64,000 nucleotides of DNA from Gammaproteobacteria bacterium LSUCC0096 (lineage in GTDB: Bacteria; Pseudomonadota; Gammaproteobacteria; Pseudomonadales; Litorivicinaceae), in the NCBI GenBank assembly GCA_008087055.1, contig VIEA01000002.1, forward strand, positions 396,764 through 460,763, written 5' to 3'. Of the stretch, positions 43,915 through 52,659 are shown one piece after another; positions within the stretch are counted from its first letter, which is position 1; every line of letters starts with the position of its first letter. Below the pieces are notes generated by a model, which saw only the letters and a program-made list of their open reading frames with translations, made no database searches and was not told the DNA's origin. The position numbers were made by a program, and so were the translations under genes.

Positions 43915-45427
43915 ACAATTTGATCGGTATCGGGAGCTTGATTTAACTCGGGTTCCCGTTGCAGTAAAGCGGTTAGCAGATATGGAAACCCCTTTATCTT
44001 GCTATCTGAAGCTTGCCGATCGGCCATGGTCTTATTTATTGGAATCTGTGACAGGAGGGGAGACTTGGGGTCGTTACTCGTGCATTGGTCTTCCATCCCG
44101 AGAGCGTATTGAAGTCAGCGGACCTCGAATTACCCGCTTTGAGCGTGACGAAGTCGTAGAAATTATCGAGTCAGGCGACCCGTTGACGTGGATTTCGGAC
44201 TATCAGGTACGTCTGGGTGAAACCCCTTCGTGGGTTATTGAAGAGTTGGATTTGCCAAAATTCACAGGTGGTTTGGTTGGGTATTTTGGCTATGACACGA
44301 TTCAGTATGTGGAGCCGCGTGTTGCCAAAACGCTTCCTGAAAATGATCCGATTGGTTCCCCTGATATTATTTTGATGCGGTCTGATGATGTTGTCGTTTT
44401 TGACAATTTATCGGGGATGCTGACGTTGATTACGCACGCAAACCCACAAGAAGCTGGTGCTTATGAGGCAGCTTGTGAGCGGCTAGATGATATGTTGGAT
44501 GACCTCGCGTCAGCGATGGATCCATCAGCTTTTTATCCAACAGAACACGATCCAATTACCGAAGCAGATTACCAATACAGTCTTGAAAAAGATGCGTTCA
44601 AACATGCAGTCAATGAAGTGAAAGAGTACATCCAAGCTGGTGATGTAATGCAGACAGTGATCAGTCAGCGAATATCTGTCCCCTATGCTGAAAGTCCATT
44701 AGCACTCTATCGCGCATTGCGTGTCTTAAATCCATCGCCTTATATGTATTTTTTAAATTTGGATGACACACACATTGTTGGGTCTTCGCCGGAGATCCTC
44801 GCGCGGCTTGAAGACGGTCATGTGTCAGTCCGTCCAATTGCTGGCACGCGACCACGTGGCAAAACGCAAGAAGAAGATGTGGCACTGGAAAACGAATTGT
44901 TGTCAGATCCAAAAGAGGTTAGCGAACACTTAATGTTGATCGACTTGGGCCGTAATGATGTTGGTCGAGTTGCCGAGATTGGTTCGGTTGAACTGACTGA
45001 TAACATGGTTGTCGAACGCTATTCCCATGTGATGCATATCGTCAGTCATGTGGAAGGTAAGGTGCGTCCTGATGTTAGTGCGTTGGATGTTCTGAAAGCG
45101 TGTCTGCCGGCTGGAACATTGTCGGGTGCTCCGAAGGTGCGTGCGATGGAACTGATTAATCAGTTCGAACCTGTACGCCGAGGAATTTATGGTGGTGCCG
45201 TCGGGTATCTCGGTTGGTCGGGCAATATGGATACTGCGATTGCCATCCGGACTGCCGTGATCAAAGGCGGCATGATGCATATTCAGGCGGGTGCTGGTTT
45301 GGTGGCAGATTCAGTCCCGCAGTCTGAGTGGATGGAAACATTGAACAAGGGGCGAGCGGTGATTCGAGCTGCGAATGCTGCATTAACAGGATTTAAGGAT
45401 CTTAAAGGTCCGATGGTGCGGAGCTAA
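43904..45427 (+). CDS. trpE: Anthranilate synthase component I
   Basis: The 507-residue protein starts at ATG 43904. It has the tryptophan-binding N-terminal domain with LLESVTGGETWGRYSCIG and the chorismate-utilising core with DVMQTVISQRIS, IVGSSPEILARLEDGHVSVRPIAGTRPRG, LIDLGRNDVGRV, and LSGAPKVRAMELI. It makes anthranilate from chorismate with the TrpG glutaminase. It opens the contiguous trpEGDC cluster. No leader peptide was recognised upstream, where gph intrudes. Confidence 0.97.
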   Translation: MTPEQFDRYRELDLTRVPVAVKRLADMETPLSCYLKLADRPWSYLLESVTGGETWGRYSCIGLPSRERIEVSGPRITRFERDEVVEIIESGDPLTWISDYQVRLGETPSWVIEELDLPKFTGGLVGYFGYDTIQYVEPRVAKTLPENDPIGSPDIILMRSDDVVVFDNLSGMLTLITHANPQEAGAYEAACERLDDMLDDLASAMDPSAFYPTEHDPITEADYQYSLEKDAFKHAVNEVKEYIQAGDVMQTVISQRISVPYAESPLALYRALRVLNPSPYMYFLNLDDTHIVGSSPEILARLEDGHVSVRPIAGTRPRGKTQEEDVALENELLSDPKEVSEHLMLIDLGRNDVGRVAEIGSVELTDNMVVERYSHVMHIVSHVEGKVRPDVSALDVLKACLPAGTLSGAPKVRAMELINQFEPVRRGIYGGAVGYLGWSGNMDTAIAIRTAVIKGGMMHIQAGAGLVADSVPQSEWMETLNKGRAVIRAANAALTGFKDLKGPMVRS

Positions 45428-45430
45428 ACG

Positions 45431-46027
45431 ATGTTATTAATGATCGATAATTACGATAGCTTCACCTATAACCTCGTTCAGTACTTCGGAGAACTCGGTG
45501 AGTCAGTGACGACGATCCGAAATGACCAGGCGACGCTTGATGAACTCATCGCACTTGAGCCCGACCATGTTGTGATAAGTCCAGGCCCCTGTGATCCGGA
45601 TCAAGCTGGAATCAGCCTTCAAGTCATCGAGTATTTTTCAGGAAAAGTCCCTCTGCTTGGTGTGTGCTTGGGTCACCAAGCAATCGGGCAAGCATTTGGC
45701 GGGACAATTATCCGCGCACCAAAAGTCATGCATGGAAAAACGAGTCCGATTCATCATGATGGGCAAGGCGTCTTTTTGGGTCTGAATCAGCCTTTGGTGC
45801 AGACACGTTACCACTCGCTAGTGATTGATCCTGCGACCGTTCCTGATTGCCTTGAGGTTACCGCTTGGAGTCATGATGAGTTAGATGAACCTGAAGCAAT
45901 TATGGGCGTTCGTCATAAAACATTGACGGTTGAGGGTGTGCAGTTCCACCCCGAATCCATCGCAAGTCAACAGGGTCATGAGTTACTTCGAAACTTTTTG
46001 ACCGTCAGAGGGGGAGAGTGGTCATGA
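45431..46027 (+). CDS. trpG: Anthranilate synthase component II (glutamine amidotransferase)
   Basis: The 198-residue class I amidotransferase has [19 protein letters not shown], the nucleophile region [17 protein letters not shown] (Cys), and the His-Glu pair in [14 protein letters not shown]. It supplies ammonia to TrpE and may also serve aminodeoxychorismate synthase. The ATGA overlap with trpD shows translational coupling. Confidence 0.97.
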   Translation: MLLMIDNYDSFTYNLVQYFGELGESVTTIRNDQATLDELIALEPDHVVISPGPCDPDQAGISLQVIEYFSGKVPLLGVCLGHQAIGQAFGGTIIRAPKVMHGKTSPIHHDGQGVFLGLNQPLVQTRYHSLVIDPATVPDCLEVTAWSHDELDEPEAIMGVRHKTLTVEGVQFHPESIASQQGHELLRNFLTVRGGEWS

Positions 46028-47049
46028 CCATCCAAGAAGCAATCGCAGCTGTCTGCGCGAAACGCGATTTATACGCCGAGGAAATGATTGCTGTGATGCG
46101 CTTGATCATGACCGGTGAGGCGACTGACGCCCAGATTGGAGCACTCCTGATGGGTCTTCGAATGAAAGGCGAGACCATCGATGAGATCGTAGGCGCTGCC
46201 AGTGTCATGCGTGAATTGTCACAAAAAGTCGACGTACCCCAGGAATTCTTGGTGGATACCTGCGGGACGGGTGGCGATGGTGCAAATATATTTAACGTGT
46301 CTACGGCTTCAGCCTTTGTTGTGGCTGCCGCGGGTGGTCGAGTTGCGAAACACGGTAATCGGTCGGTTTCTTCTAAATCAGGGTCGGCGGATGTACTTGA
46401 AGCTGCAGGTGTTCGTTTAGATCTCGATGCCAATCAAGTGAAAACCTGTATTGAGACGCTTGGCGTTGGGTTTATGTTTGCTCCTGCCCACCATTCAGCT
46501 ATGCGTCATGCGATTGGCCCGCGCAAAGAGCTTGGGATGCGAACCATTTTCAATGTTCTTGGACCGCTCACCAACCCAGCCAGTGCACCGAACCAAGTCC
46601 TTGGAGTCTTCGATGAATCGCTCCTGACGCCGCTTGCCGAAGTACTGCACCGACTGGGTTCACGTCATGTATTGGTCGTTCGTTCAGAAGATGGGCTCGA
46701 TGAGTTGAGTGTCTCTGCAGCGAGTCGTGTTGCTGAATTGAAGGATGGGCGGGTTCGTGAATACCGAATCAAACCGCAAGACTTCGATCTCGACTTAAGT
46801 GATCGAGATGAACTGATTGTCGAAACGGCCGAAGAGTCACTTGCCATGATTAAGATGGCGCTAGCGGCCGATGATCATCCAGCGTCAGACATCGTTGCAT
46901 TAAATGCAGGTGCTGCCATCTACACTGCAGGATGTGCTCATTCTCTCGAGGATGGTGTTGAGGCTGCGTGGGATGTCATGGAGTCTGGTGAGGCGATGCA
47001 AAAACTTGAAGCCTTGGCGCGTCTGACCCAAGAGTTAAAAGGCGAATAA
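46024..47049 (+). CDS. trpD: Anthranilate phosphoribosyltransferase
   Basis: The 341-residue protein starts at ATG 46024 with GGGGGAGAG upstream. It has the PRPP-binding [19 protein letters not shown], the [19 protein letters not shown] loop and [14 protein letters not shown]. It joins anthranilate to phosphoribose in tryptophan synthesis. It is followed after three bases by trpC. Confidence 0.97.
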   Translation: MTIQEAIAAVCAKRDLYAEEMIAVMRLIMTGEATDAQIGALLMGLRMKGETIDEIVGAASVMRELSQKVDVPQEFLVDTCGTGGDGANIFNVSTASAFVVAAAGGRVAKHGNRSVSSKSGSADVLEAAGVRLDLDANQVKTCIETLGVGFMFAPAHHSAMRHAIGPRKELGMRTIFNVLGPLTNPASAPNQVLGVFDESLLTPLAEVLHRLGSRHVLVVRSEDGLDELSVSAASRVAELKDGRVREYRIKPQDFDLDLSDRDELIVETAEESLAMIKMALAADDHPASDIVALNAGAAIYTAGCAHSLEDGVEAAWDVMESGEAMQKLEALARLTQELKGE

Positions 47050-47052
47050 TTG

Positions 47053-47856
47053 ATGAGCTGTTCGACAACGATTTTGGATCGCATTATCGCGAGAAAGCGT
47101 CAGGAAGTAGACGATCGTCAAGCAAGGCGGCCAATTGATGAACTCCATGCGATGCTGAATGATCAGGATGCCACACGAGGATTTACTGATCGGCTTGTTG
47201 CTCAAGCTGCAGCTCAAAAGTCTGCTGTGATTGCCGAAATCAAGCGTGCTTCACCGTCAAAGGGTTTACTGAGAGCTGATTTTCAGCCCGCGCTACACGC
47301 TGCACAATACGAAAAAGCGGGTGCATCGTGTTTGTCTGTTTTGACTGATCAAGACTTCTTTCAAGGTTCTGACGCTGACTTACAGGCAGCTCGAGGGGCA
47401 TGCAACCTCCCAGTGATTCGAAAAGATTTTATGGTTGATCCCTATCAGATCATCGAATCACGAGCGTTGGGTGCAGACTGTATTTTGTTAATCGTCGCCG
47501 CACTGAATGATGCCGATTTGAGGCGCCTTCACGAAACAGCGTTGTCAGTCGGACTTGACGTATTAATTGAAGTGCATGACGAACGAGAACTCCATCGAGC
47601 GCTTGAGCTTGATAATCGTTTGATCGGAATTAATAACCGGAATCTCCACACATTTGAAACCAAGCTTTCGGTAACTCTCGATCTGTTGGAGCAAATTCCT
47701 GATGACAGATTGCTCATTACCGAATCAGGAATACTCGAAGCGAAAGATGTTGAATTAATGCACACGCATGACGTCTATGGGTTCTTGGTCGGCGAAGCAT
47801 TTATGCGACAGCCCGATCCGGGTGTCGCATTGACGGGACTCTTTCAGGACCTTTAG
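47053..47856 (+). CDS. trpC: Indole-3-glycerol phosphate synthase
   Basis: The 267-residue barrel enzyme has [19 protein letters not shown] (catalytic Lys and phosphate site), [65 protein letters not shown] and ESGI near the end. It is the monofunctional form without fused TrpF. The ATG at 47053 is used; a TTG at 47050 precedes it. Confidence 0.96.
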   Translation: MSCSTTILDRIIARKRQEVDDRQARRPIDELHAMLNDQDATRGFTDRLVAQAAAQKSAVIAEIKRASPSKGLLRADFQPALHAAQYEKAGASCLSVLTDQDFFQGSDADLQAARGACNLPVIRKDFMVDPYQIIESRALGADCILLIVAALNDADLRRLHETALSVGLDVLIEVHDERELHRALELDNRLIGINNRNLHTFETKLSVTLDLLEQIPDDRLLITESGILEAKDVELMHTHDVYGFLVGEAFMRQPDPGVALTGLFQDL

Positions 47857-47858
47857 GT

Positions 47859-48281
47859 ATGCCGTGGCTGATAGCTCTTGGGATTCTCATTGTTGCAAGT
47901 CTTGGATGGTACGCATGGTCTTTGACGCGCCAAGTCAAAACTCAAGAAGAGAAGCGGGCTCAAGCCCGGCAAGATGCTTTGCTTGGAATTCAAATATTAA
48001 TTGATTCGTATCTGGATGCTCAGGTGGACCGATCAGAATGCATATTGAGGATCCGGGTTTTATTGGATGCACACCACGATGATTGGTTATCGGAGCTTCA
48101 CTTGGATCGATTCGACGAAGTGAGCGACGCTATTCTTGCGATGCCCTTTGGTGAAGCGCGCCAGCAAATCGATGTAGAAACACGACGAGAGCATGACGCC
48201 GCGCGTCGTCAATTATTGCAAATTCATGAGGCTGAGCTCGAGGCAGAACTCAAGCGGTTAAAGGAGTGGGTCAACCAATGA
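47859..48281 (+). CDS. DUF2489 domain-containing protein
   Basis: The 140-residue protein has one N-terminal membrane helix (LIALGILIVASLGWYAWSL), then a long charged helix rich in Glu, Lys and Arg, and a C-terminal coiled-coil-like EAELEAELKRLKEWV. The layout and length fit the DUF2489 family of gammaproteobacteria, whose function is unknown. It starts two bases after trpC and overlaps the OsmC gene by ATGA, so it is expressed with tryptophan genes. Confidence 0.75.
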   Translation: MPWLIALGILIVASLGWYAWSLTRQVKTQEEKRAQARQDALLGIQILIDSYLDAQVDRSECILRIRVLLDAHHDDWLSELHLDRFDEVSDAILAMPFGEARQQIDVETRREHDAARRQLLQIHEAELEAELKRLKEWVNQ

Positions 48282-48694
48282 AAGCACGGGTCTCTTGGCA
48301 CCAAGAGGTGTCATTTGTTGCGGAGAGTGGCTCAGGCCATGCGATGGTCGTTGATGGAGCTCCAGAGCATGGCGGCCGTAATATCGGCCCTCGACCGATG
48401 GAGTTGATCTTGATGGGTCTCGGAAGTTGCGCAAGTTTTGACGTGATCACGATTTTGAAAAAGCAACGGCAAGACATCATCTCCTGTGAGTGTATGCTTG
48501 AGGCCGAACGTGCGGATGCAGTGCCGGCCGTCTTCACTAAAATCACCATGGATTTTCAGGTGTCCGGCAACAACTTAGATCAAGGGAAAGTCGAGCGGGC
48601 CGTCGCATTGTCTGCAGAGAAGTATTGTTCTGCATCGAAAATGCTCGAAGATGCAGGTGTTGAGTTGAGTCATCGAGTCACCTTCCTGTCGTAG
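48278..48694 (+). CDS. OsmC family protein (YhfA-like)
   Basis: The 138-residue protein begins MKARVSWHQEVSFVAESGSGHAMVVDGAPEHGG and has PRPMELILMGLGSCASFDVITILKKQRQDI, with one peroxidatic-type cysteine, and a second cysteine in SAEKYCSASKML. This YhfA-type OsmC pattern is linked to thiol-based organic hydroperoxide defence, although YhfA's own role is unclear. It is the last gene of the gph-trp unit. A long inverted repeat follows at 48695. Confidence 0.87.
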   Translation: MKARVSWHQEVSFVAESGSGHAMVVDGAPEHGGRNIGPRPMELILMGLGSCASFDVITILKKQRQDIISCECMLEAERADAVPAVFTKITMDFQVSGNNLDQGKVERAVALSAEKYCSASKMLEDAGVELSHRVTFLS

Positions 48695-48733
48695 TGGTCA
48701 AATCAAAAGCACCTGTGATGGGTGTTTTGACCA
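48695..48733. repeat. Inverted repeat after the OsmC gene
   Basis: TGGTCAAA at 48695-48702 pairs with the TTTTGACCA ending at 48733, and an inner CACC/GGTG pair extends the stem past a bulge. There is no U-tract, so it may be a weak or factor-aided terminator or an operator for the downstream receiver gene. Confidence 0.4.
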
Positions 48734-48802
48734 AGCGCATTTATTGGTCTTCAAACTGTCATCCTGGATTTAGACACTGCGCTCTTTGTTAAGGAGTGCA
48801 CA

Positions 48803-49177
48803 ATGGAATTACGCCGTAATTGTCTCGTCATTGATGACGATAAAATTGCTTTAAAGCTCGCCGCTAGTTGCTGTCATGAACTGGGCCTCAAAGTGTATAT
48901 CGCAGATACCCCGACAGAAGCAGTGGATGAGTTAAAGCGTCGTCGGTATGAATTGATCGTGGTCGACCATCATGTCCACGGCATTTCAGGGTGTGAAATT
49001 CTTGATCATTTGAGATCGCATGTTCGCGGTGCAGCGATCGTTGTTTTCACAAGCGATACGTCAGATGCCACTCGAGCGATGTATGAAGCCCGCGGTGCAA
49101 TGGAGTTTTTGTACAAACCACTTTCTAAACCAGCAATGCATTTTAAATTGAAAATGCTTCTGGATCGGGTCGCCTAA
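48803..49177 (+). CDS. Single-domain response regulator (receiver)
   Basis: The 124-residue protein is a lone REC domain: acidic pocket VIDDDK near residue 11, phosphoacceptor Asp in ELIVVDHHVHGISG (about residue 53), Thr/Ser in VVFTSDTSD and Lys in FLYKPLSKP. The usual proline after the phospho-Asp (MPGMDG) is replaced by HHVHG. No output domain is present, so it probably relays phosphate or binds a partner protein. It overlaps the Hpt gene as TAATG. Confidence 0.9.
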   Translation: MELRRNCLVIDDDKIALKLAASCCHELGLKVYIADTPTEAVDELKRRRYELIVVDHHVHGISGCEILDHLRSHVRGAAIVVFTSDTSDATRAMYEARGAMEFLYKPLSKPAMHFKLKMLLDRVA

Positions 49178-49509
49178 TGGATTTGTTGATTACTTGGGAC
49201 AGTGCTTTGTATCACGAGAATTTTTCGGACTTGTCGAAAGCAGAGCAGCTCGAATTATGGGTAGCCTTAGGCTCGAGTATTCAGGCAGCTCATAGCATGA
49301 TGCAAGACCTATCCGGATCACAACGATCCGAGGCCGCGCATCAGTTGGTCTCTGCGTTGGGTTGCCTGGGACTGACCGAGGCAAGTCAATTTTTCAAAGC
49401 CATTGAGCACCAGAGCGCGGAGGAATTCAGTGCCCCAGTCACTCTGTCAGCGCTTAAGTATCTGGCTCAATATGTAGATGACCAGTTAATTCGATTGTCC
49501 AGCAAATAG
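49177..49509 (+). CDS. Histidine phosphotransfer (Hpt)-like protein
   Basis: The 110-residue helical protein has SEAAHQLVSALGCLGLTEASQFFKAIE around His55. It resembles the Hpt signature AHxLKGxxxxxG, although the lysine after His is replaced by valine. It is translationally coupled to the receiver gene. The hybrid kinase 1 kb downstream lacks an Hpt domain, so this protein may serve as its phosphotransfer partner. It overlaps the convergent LysR gene by 24 bases. The call rests on one motif and context. Confidence 0.65.
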   Translation: MDLLITWDSALYHENFSDLSKAEQLELWVALGSSIQAAHSMMQDLSGSQRSEAAHQLVSALGCLGLTEASQFFKAIEHQSAEEFSAPVTLSALKYLAQYVDDQLIRLSSK

Positions 49510-50376
49510 GCGTTCTGGATCCCCGGTTAATAAATCGATCAGAAATGATCGGATCAGACAATGGGCTTTAGATTTCGTAAATAATGCCGACATCCCGATG
49601 TTTAAGCTATGCAATGCGATTTCAGGTAGGTCTGATCGCTTGACGAGAGTCGGATCATGCTTTTTGCCATAGCTCGGCAAACAGGCAATCCCATAGCCTG
49701 CTGTGGTGAGTTGGCTACGCTCCGTCGCTGATTGGATCCCATAGTGTCTAGATGGAGTCACAATTGAATCTGGCAGCATCAGGTTGTCGATCACCTCCCA
49801 CTCTTCATCGGTGTATCCACCGATTAATCGCTCTGGATATGACCCTCGGGCAGTGTAAAAGGCATGGAGAATATCGACCCGAATGCCTCCGATTAAATCA
49901 TCGGGTGCGATGGTTGTTTCTTTTGACGGGCGATCAATGAATAGCCCAACATGAATTCGACCACTCGCGATATCATCGATGGATGAGTGGCCTGCAAATT
50001 CAACAGATAGGCATGGATTCTGATTTGAGAAGTGAATCAAATGTGCGTGAAGAGCCTGAGCCGATTCGATTGCTGGGATGCCAACTATGACTTCTGTAGG
50101 CAACTGGCTGAGGGTTTGGATTTGTGAATTCAAACGTGTGAGAAGTTTGAGTTCTTCAACTAAGCACTGTCCTATTTTTTCACCTAAGGGTGTGAATTGC
50201 AGTGGTTTGCTCTTCGAGGCAAAGAGCGGTTTACCGATACGTTGCTCAAGCAAATCGATGTTCTTACGAATCGTGTTGTGACTAATAGATAGTTCGCGGG
50301 ATGCTTTGCGAAAACCGCGGGTACGAAAGACAGATTCGTATTGTTCAAGGTATTGCGTATTCAGTCGCCAATCCAT
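49486..50376 (-). CDS. LysR family transcriptional regulator
   Basis: The 296-residue protein has the LysR winged helix at the N-terminus (YLEQYESVFRTRGFRKASRELSISHNTIRKNIDLLEQRIGKPLFASKSKPLQFTPLGE, with the A-S-x-LSIS-x-x-T recognition pattern) and a periplasmic-binding-like effector domain (about residues 90-280). It is divergent from the hybrid kinase gene across a 126-base promoter region, so it may control that operon. The effector is unknown. Confidence 0.87.
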   Translation of the reverse strand: MDWRLNTQYLEQYESVFRTRGFRKASRELSISHNTIRKNIDLLEQRIGKPLFASKSKPLQFTPLGEKIGQCLVEELKLLTRLNSQIQTLSQLPTEVIVGIPAIESAQALHAHLIHFSNQNPCLSVEFAGHSSIDDIASGRIHVGLFIDRPSKETTIAPDDLIGGIRVDILHAFYTARGSYPERLIGGYTDEEWEVIDNLMLPDSIVTPSRHYGIQSATERSQLTTAGYGIACLPSYGKKHDPTLVKRSDLPEIALHSLNIGMSALFTKSKAHCLIRSFLIDLLTGDPERLFAGQSN

Positions 50377-50502
50377 GGCTGATGTTCCTTATGCATGGTC
50401 AAATTCAATCTGCTAAGAGGTCTCTCCTGGACCAAAAACGTCACCGAATCATAAGAAAGTAATTATTACAGTTTGACGTCTTAATTCAGGGTGAGATGTC
50501 AG

Positions 50503-52659
50503 ATGAACCAAATACAGCCAATGAGCCACGCGTTTCCTATTCCAATGGATGAAGAAGGACGAATCGAGGCGCTTCGTCAACTCGAGATACTCGACAGTCC
50601 AACGCATATTCGGTTCGATCGCATCACTCGTTTGGCTGCATCGCTTTTAGGCACTCCGATGTGCGCGATTAGTTTGGTTGATTCAAACCGGCAGTTCTTT
50701 TTATCTCATCATGGATTTGATGTCAGTGAGACCCCGCGAGATCAGGCATTCTGTAACTATGTCATTACTGATCAAGAGCCATTAATCGTTACCGATGCGT
50801 CCTTTGATGATCGATTTAAACACAACCCCTTAGTCACTGGGGACTTCCACCTGCGGTTCTATGCAGGGGTGCCAATCACGAATGCGGATGGACATTCCGT
50901 AGGATCCTTATGTGTTTTGGACAGGGAGGCACGAGATAAGGGCCTCAATGATGCACAAATCACAGTACTTCAGGATTTGGCTTCCGTTGTCATGAATGAA
51001 ATGACTGCGCGACTTGAGAATCGTCAGTTGGTTTTGGAAGTCGAAAGAGCTGAATTGCTGACAACGGCTCTTGAGAAAGAGAAGCAGCGTGCGGTTGAAG
51101 CGAGTCAGCACAAATCTGAGTTTTTGGCCAATATGAGTCATGAGATCAGGACACCGCTCAATGGCGTGATTGGTCTTGCTGAAATCCTCTCCGAGACCGC
51201 GCTTGATCACGAGCAGCGCGACTATCTCGACACTCTTCTCGCAAGTGCTGAGAGCTTACTTGGCATCTTAAATGACGTATTGGATATGTCGAAGATTGAA
51301 GCTGGCCAAATGAATTACGAAGAACTTGAATTTGATTTGGCGAAAGAAGTTGAAAAGGTTGCGACGATTCTCGCAAATAAGGCCACTAATACAGCTGTTG
51401 ATGTGATGCTCGAGATTGCTGATGATTTTCCCAGTCAGTGTCTTGGTGATCCAACTCGCATTGGACAGATCTTATTCAACCTCGCTGGCAATTCTCTGAA
51501 ATTCACCGAACAAGGTGTTGTGGTCATTCGCCTTGATGCACCGCGCCGTGATCGCATCCGACTGCAAGTTGAAGATACCGGGATAGGGATGAGTGATGAG
51601 GAAGTTGGGAGGATTTTCGATAAATTTACGCAGGCCGATTCATCGATAACCAGGCGTTTTGGTGGTACCGGTCTCGGTATGGCTATTGTTTCGCAGTTGG
51701 TTGAAGCATTTGAAGGGTCAATTGACGTAGCGTCAAGTCCAGGCCGCGGCACCATAGTCACAGTTGAGTTATCGCTTCAATTTATTAACGATACGCCTCG
51801 GCGCTTATGTCGCTTGCCAGCAAGTCTCAAAGATTGCCGCGTCTTGGTCATTGATGATCTCGAGCTCAATCGAACAATTATTGAAAGGATGCTGAGTCGG
51901 GCTGGAGCTATCGTCGAAGTCGTCGCGGATGGGTATACCGCATTATCTCAACTGGATAATGCCTGGCTCAGTGCAAAGAGTTTTGATGTGATCTTGTGCG
52001 ATGACTTGATGCCTGGAATGACCGGAGCAAGCTTTGTTCGCCAATTTAAAAAGCAGGCGATGCCGATACCAGTGATTGTTCTGACAAGCGCTGGTTTGAC
52101 TGCGGACTTAAAAGAAGTGGGGCCGGATCGGGTGTTGTCGAAGCCGGCAAGAGCGCATCAAGTGATTCCTGCGATTGCTGAAGTTGTGGAACAGTGTCGT
52201 GAGCGGTATCCAACGACAACCCTTGTCGCGCCGTCAAATACCATGAAAAAGCCAGCGACGGACGAGTTACCACTCGGCGGACTCTCGATCTTGGTTGCTG
52301 AAGACCATCGCACAAACCAACTGGTGATTGAGAAGATGCTCCACGCATTGGGTGCTCGATCTGTCATTGTGTCTAATGGCAAAAAAGCATGCGAGAAGGT
52401 CGTGGGCTCACAAGCCTTTGATCTTGTCTTAATGGATATCCAGATGCCTGTCATGGATGGCATTGAGGCTTGCCAGATATTGCGCACCGAAGAGAGTGGC
52501 AGAGACTTACCAATCATTGCACTGACAGCGAATGCGCTTGAAGGGGATCGAGAGCGCTACTTATACGCTGGATTTACTGGGTATTGCCCAAAGCCAATTC
52601 GCCGTTCGATGCTCGTATCTGTCATTCAGGATTCTCTAGGATTGGCGCTTGAGTCATGA
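50503..52659 (+). CDS. GAF-domain hybrid sensor histidine kinase with two receiver domains
   Basis: The 718-residue protein starts at ATG 50503 (AGGGTGAG upstream). Domains in order: GAF (about 30-170), coiled linker, HisKA with SEFLANMSHEIRTPLNGVIG (phospho-His213), HATPase (NLAGNSLKFTEQG, DTGIGM, FGGTGLGMAIV), REC1 (about 440-560, Asp in VILCDDLMPGM) and REC2 (about 590-710, Asp in LVLMDIQMPVMDG). There is no membrane segment, so sensing is cytoplasmic. It lacks a fused Hpt, which fits use of the separate Hpt protein at 49177. The stop overlaps the outer-membrane protein start as ATGA, an unusual coupling of kinase and surface protein. Confidence 0.93.
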   Translation: MNQIQPMSHAFPIPMDEEGRIEALRQLEILDSPTHIRFDRITRLAASLLGTPMCAISLVDSNRQFFLSHHGFDVSETPRDQAFCNYVITDQEPLIVTDASFDDRFKHNPLVTGDFHLRFYAGVPITNADGHSVGSLCVLDREARDKGLNDAQITVLQDLASVVMNEMTARLENRQLVLEVERAELLTTALEKEKQRAVEASQHKSEFLANMSHEIRTPLNGVIGLAEILSETALDHEQRDYLDTLLASAESLLGILNDVLDMSKIEAGQMNYEELEFDLAKEVEKVATILANKATNTAVDVMLEIADDFPSQCLGDPTRIGQILFNLAGNSLKFTEQGVVVIRLDAPRRDRIRLQVEDTGIGMSDEEVGRIFDKFTQADSSITRRFGGTGLGMAIVSQLVEAFEGSIDVASSPGRGTIVTVELSLQFINDTPRRLCRLPASLKDCRVLVIDDLELNRTIIERMLSRAGAIVEVVADGYTALSQLDNAWLSAKSFDVILCDDLMPGMTGASFVRQFKKQAMPIPVIVLTSAGLTADLKEVGPDRVLSKPARAHQVIPAIAEVVEQCRERYPTTTLVAPSNTMKKPATDELPLGGLSILVAEDHRTNQLVIEKMLHALGARSVIVSNGKKACEKVVGSQAFDLVLMDIQMPVMDGIEACQILRTEESGRDLPIIALTANALEGDRERYLYAGFTGYCPKPIRRSMLVSVIQDSLGLALES

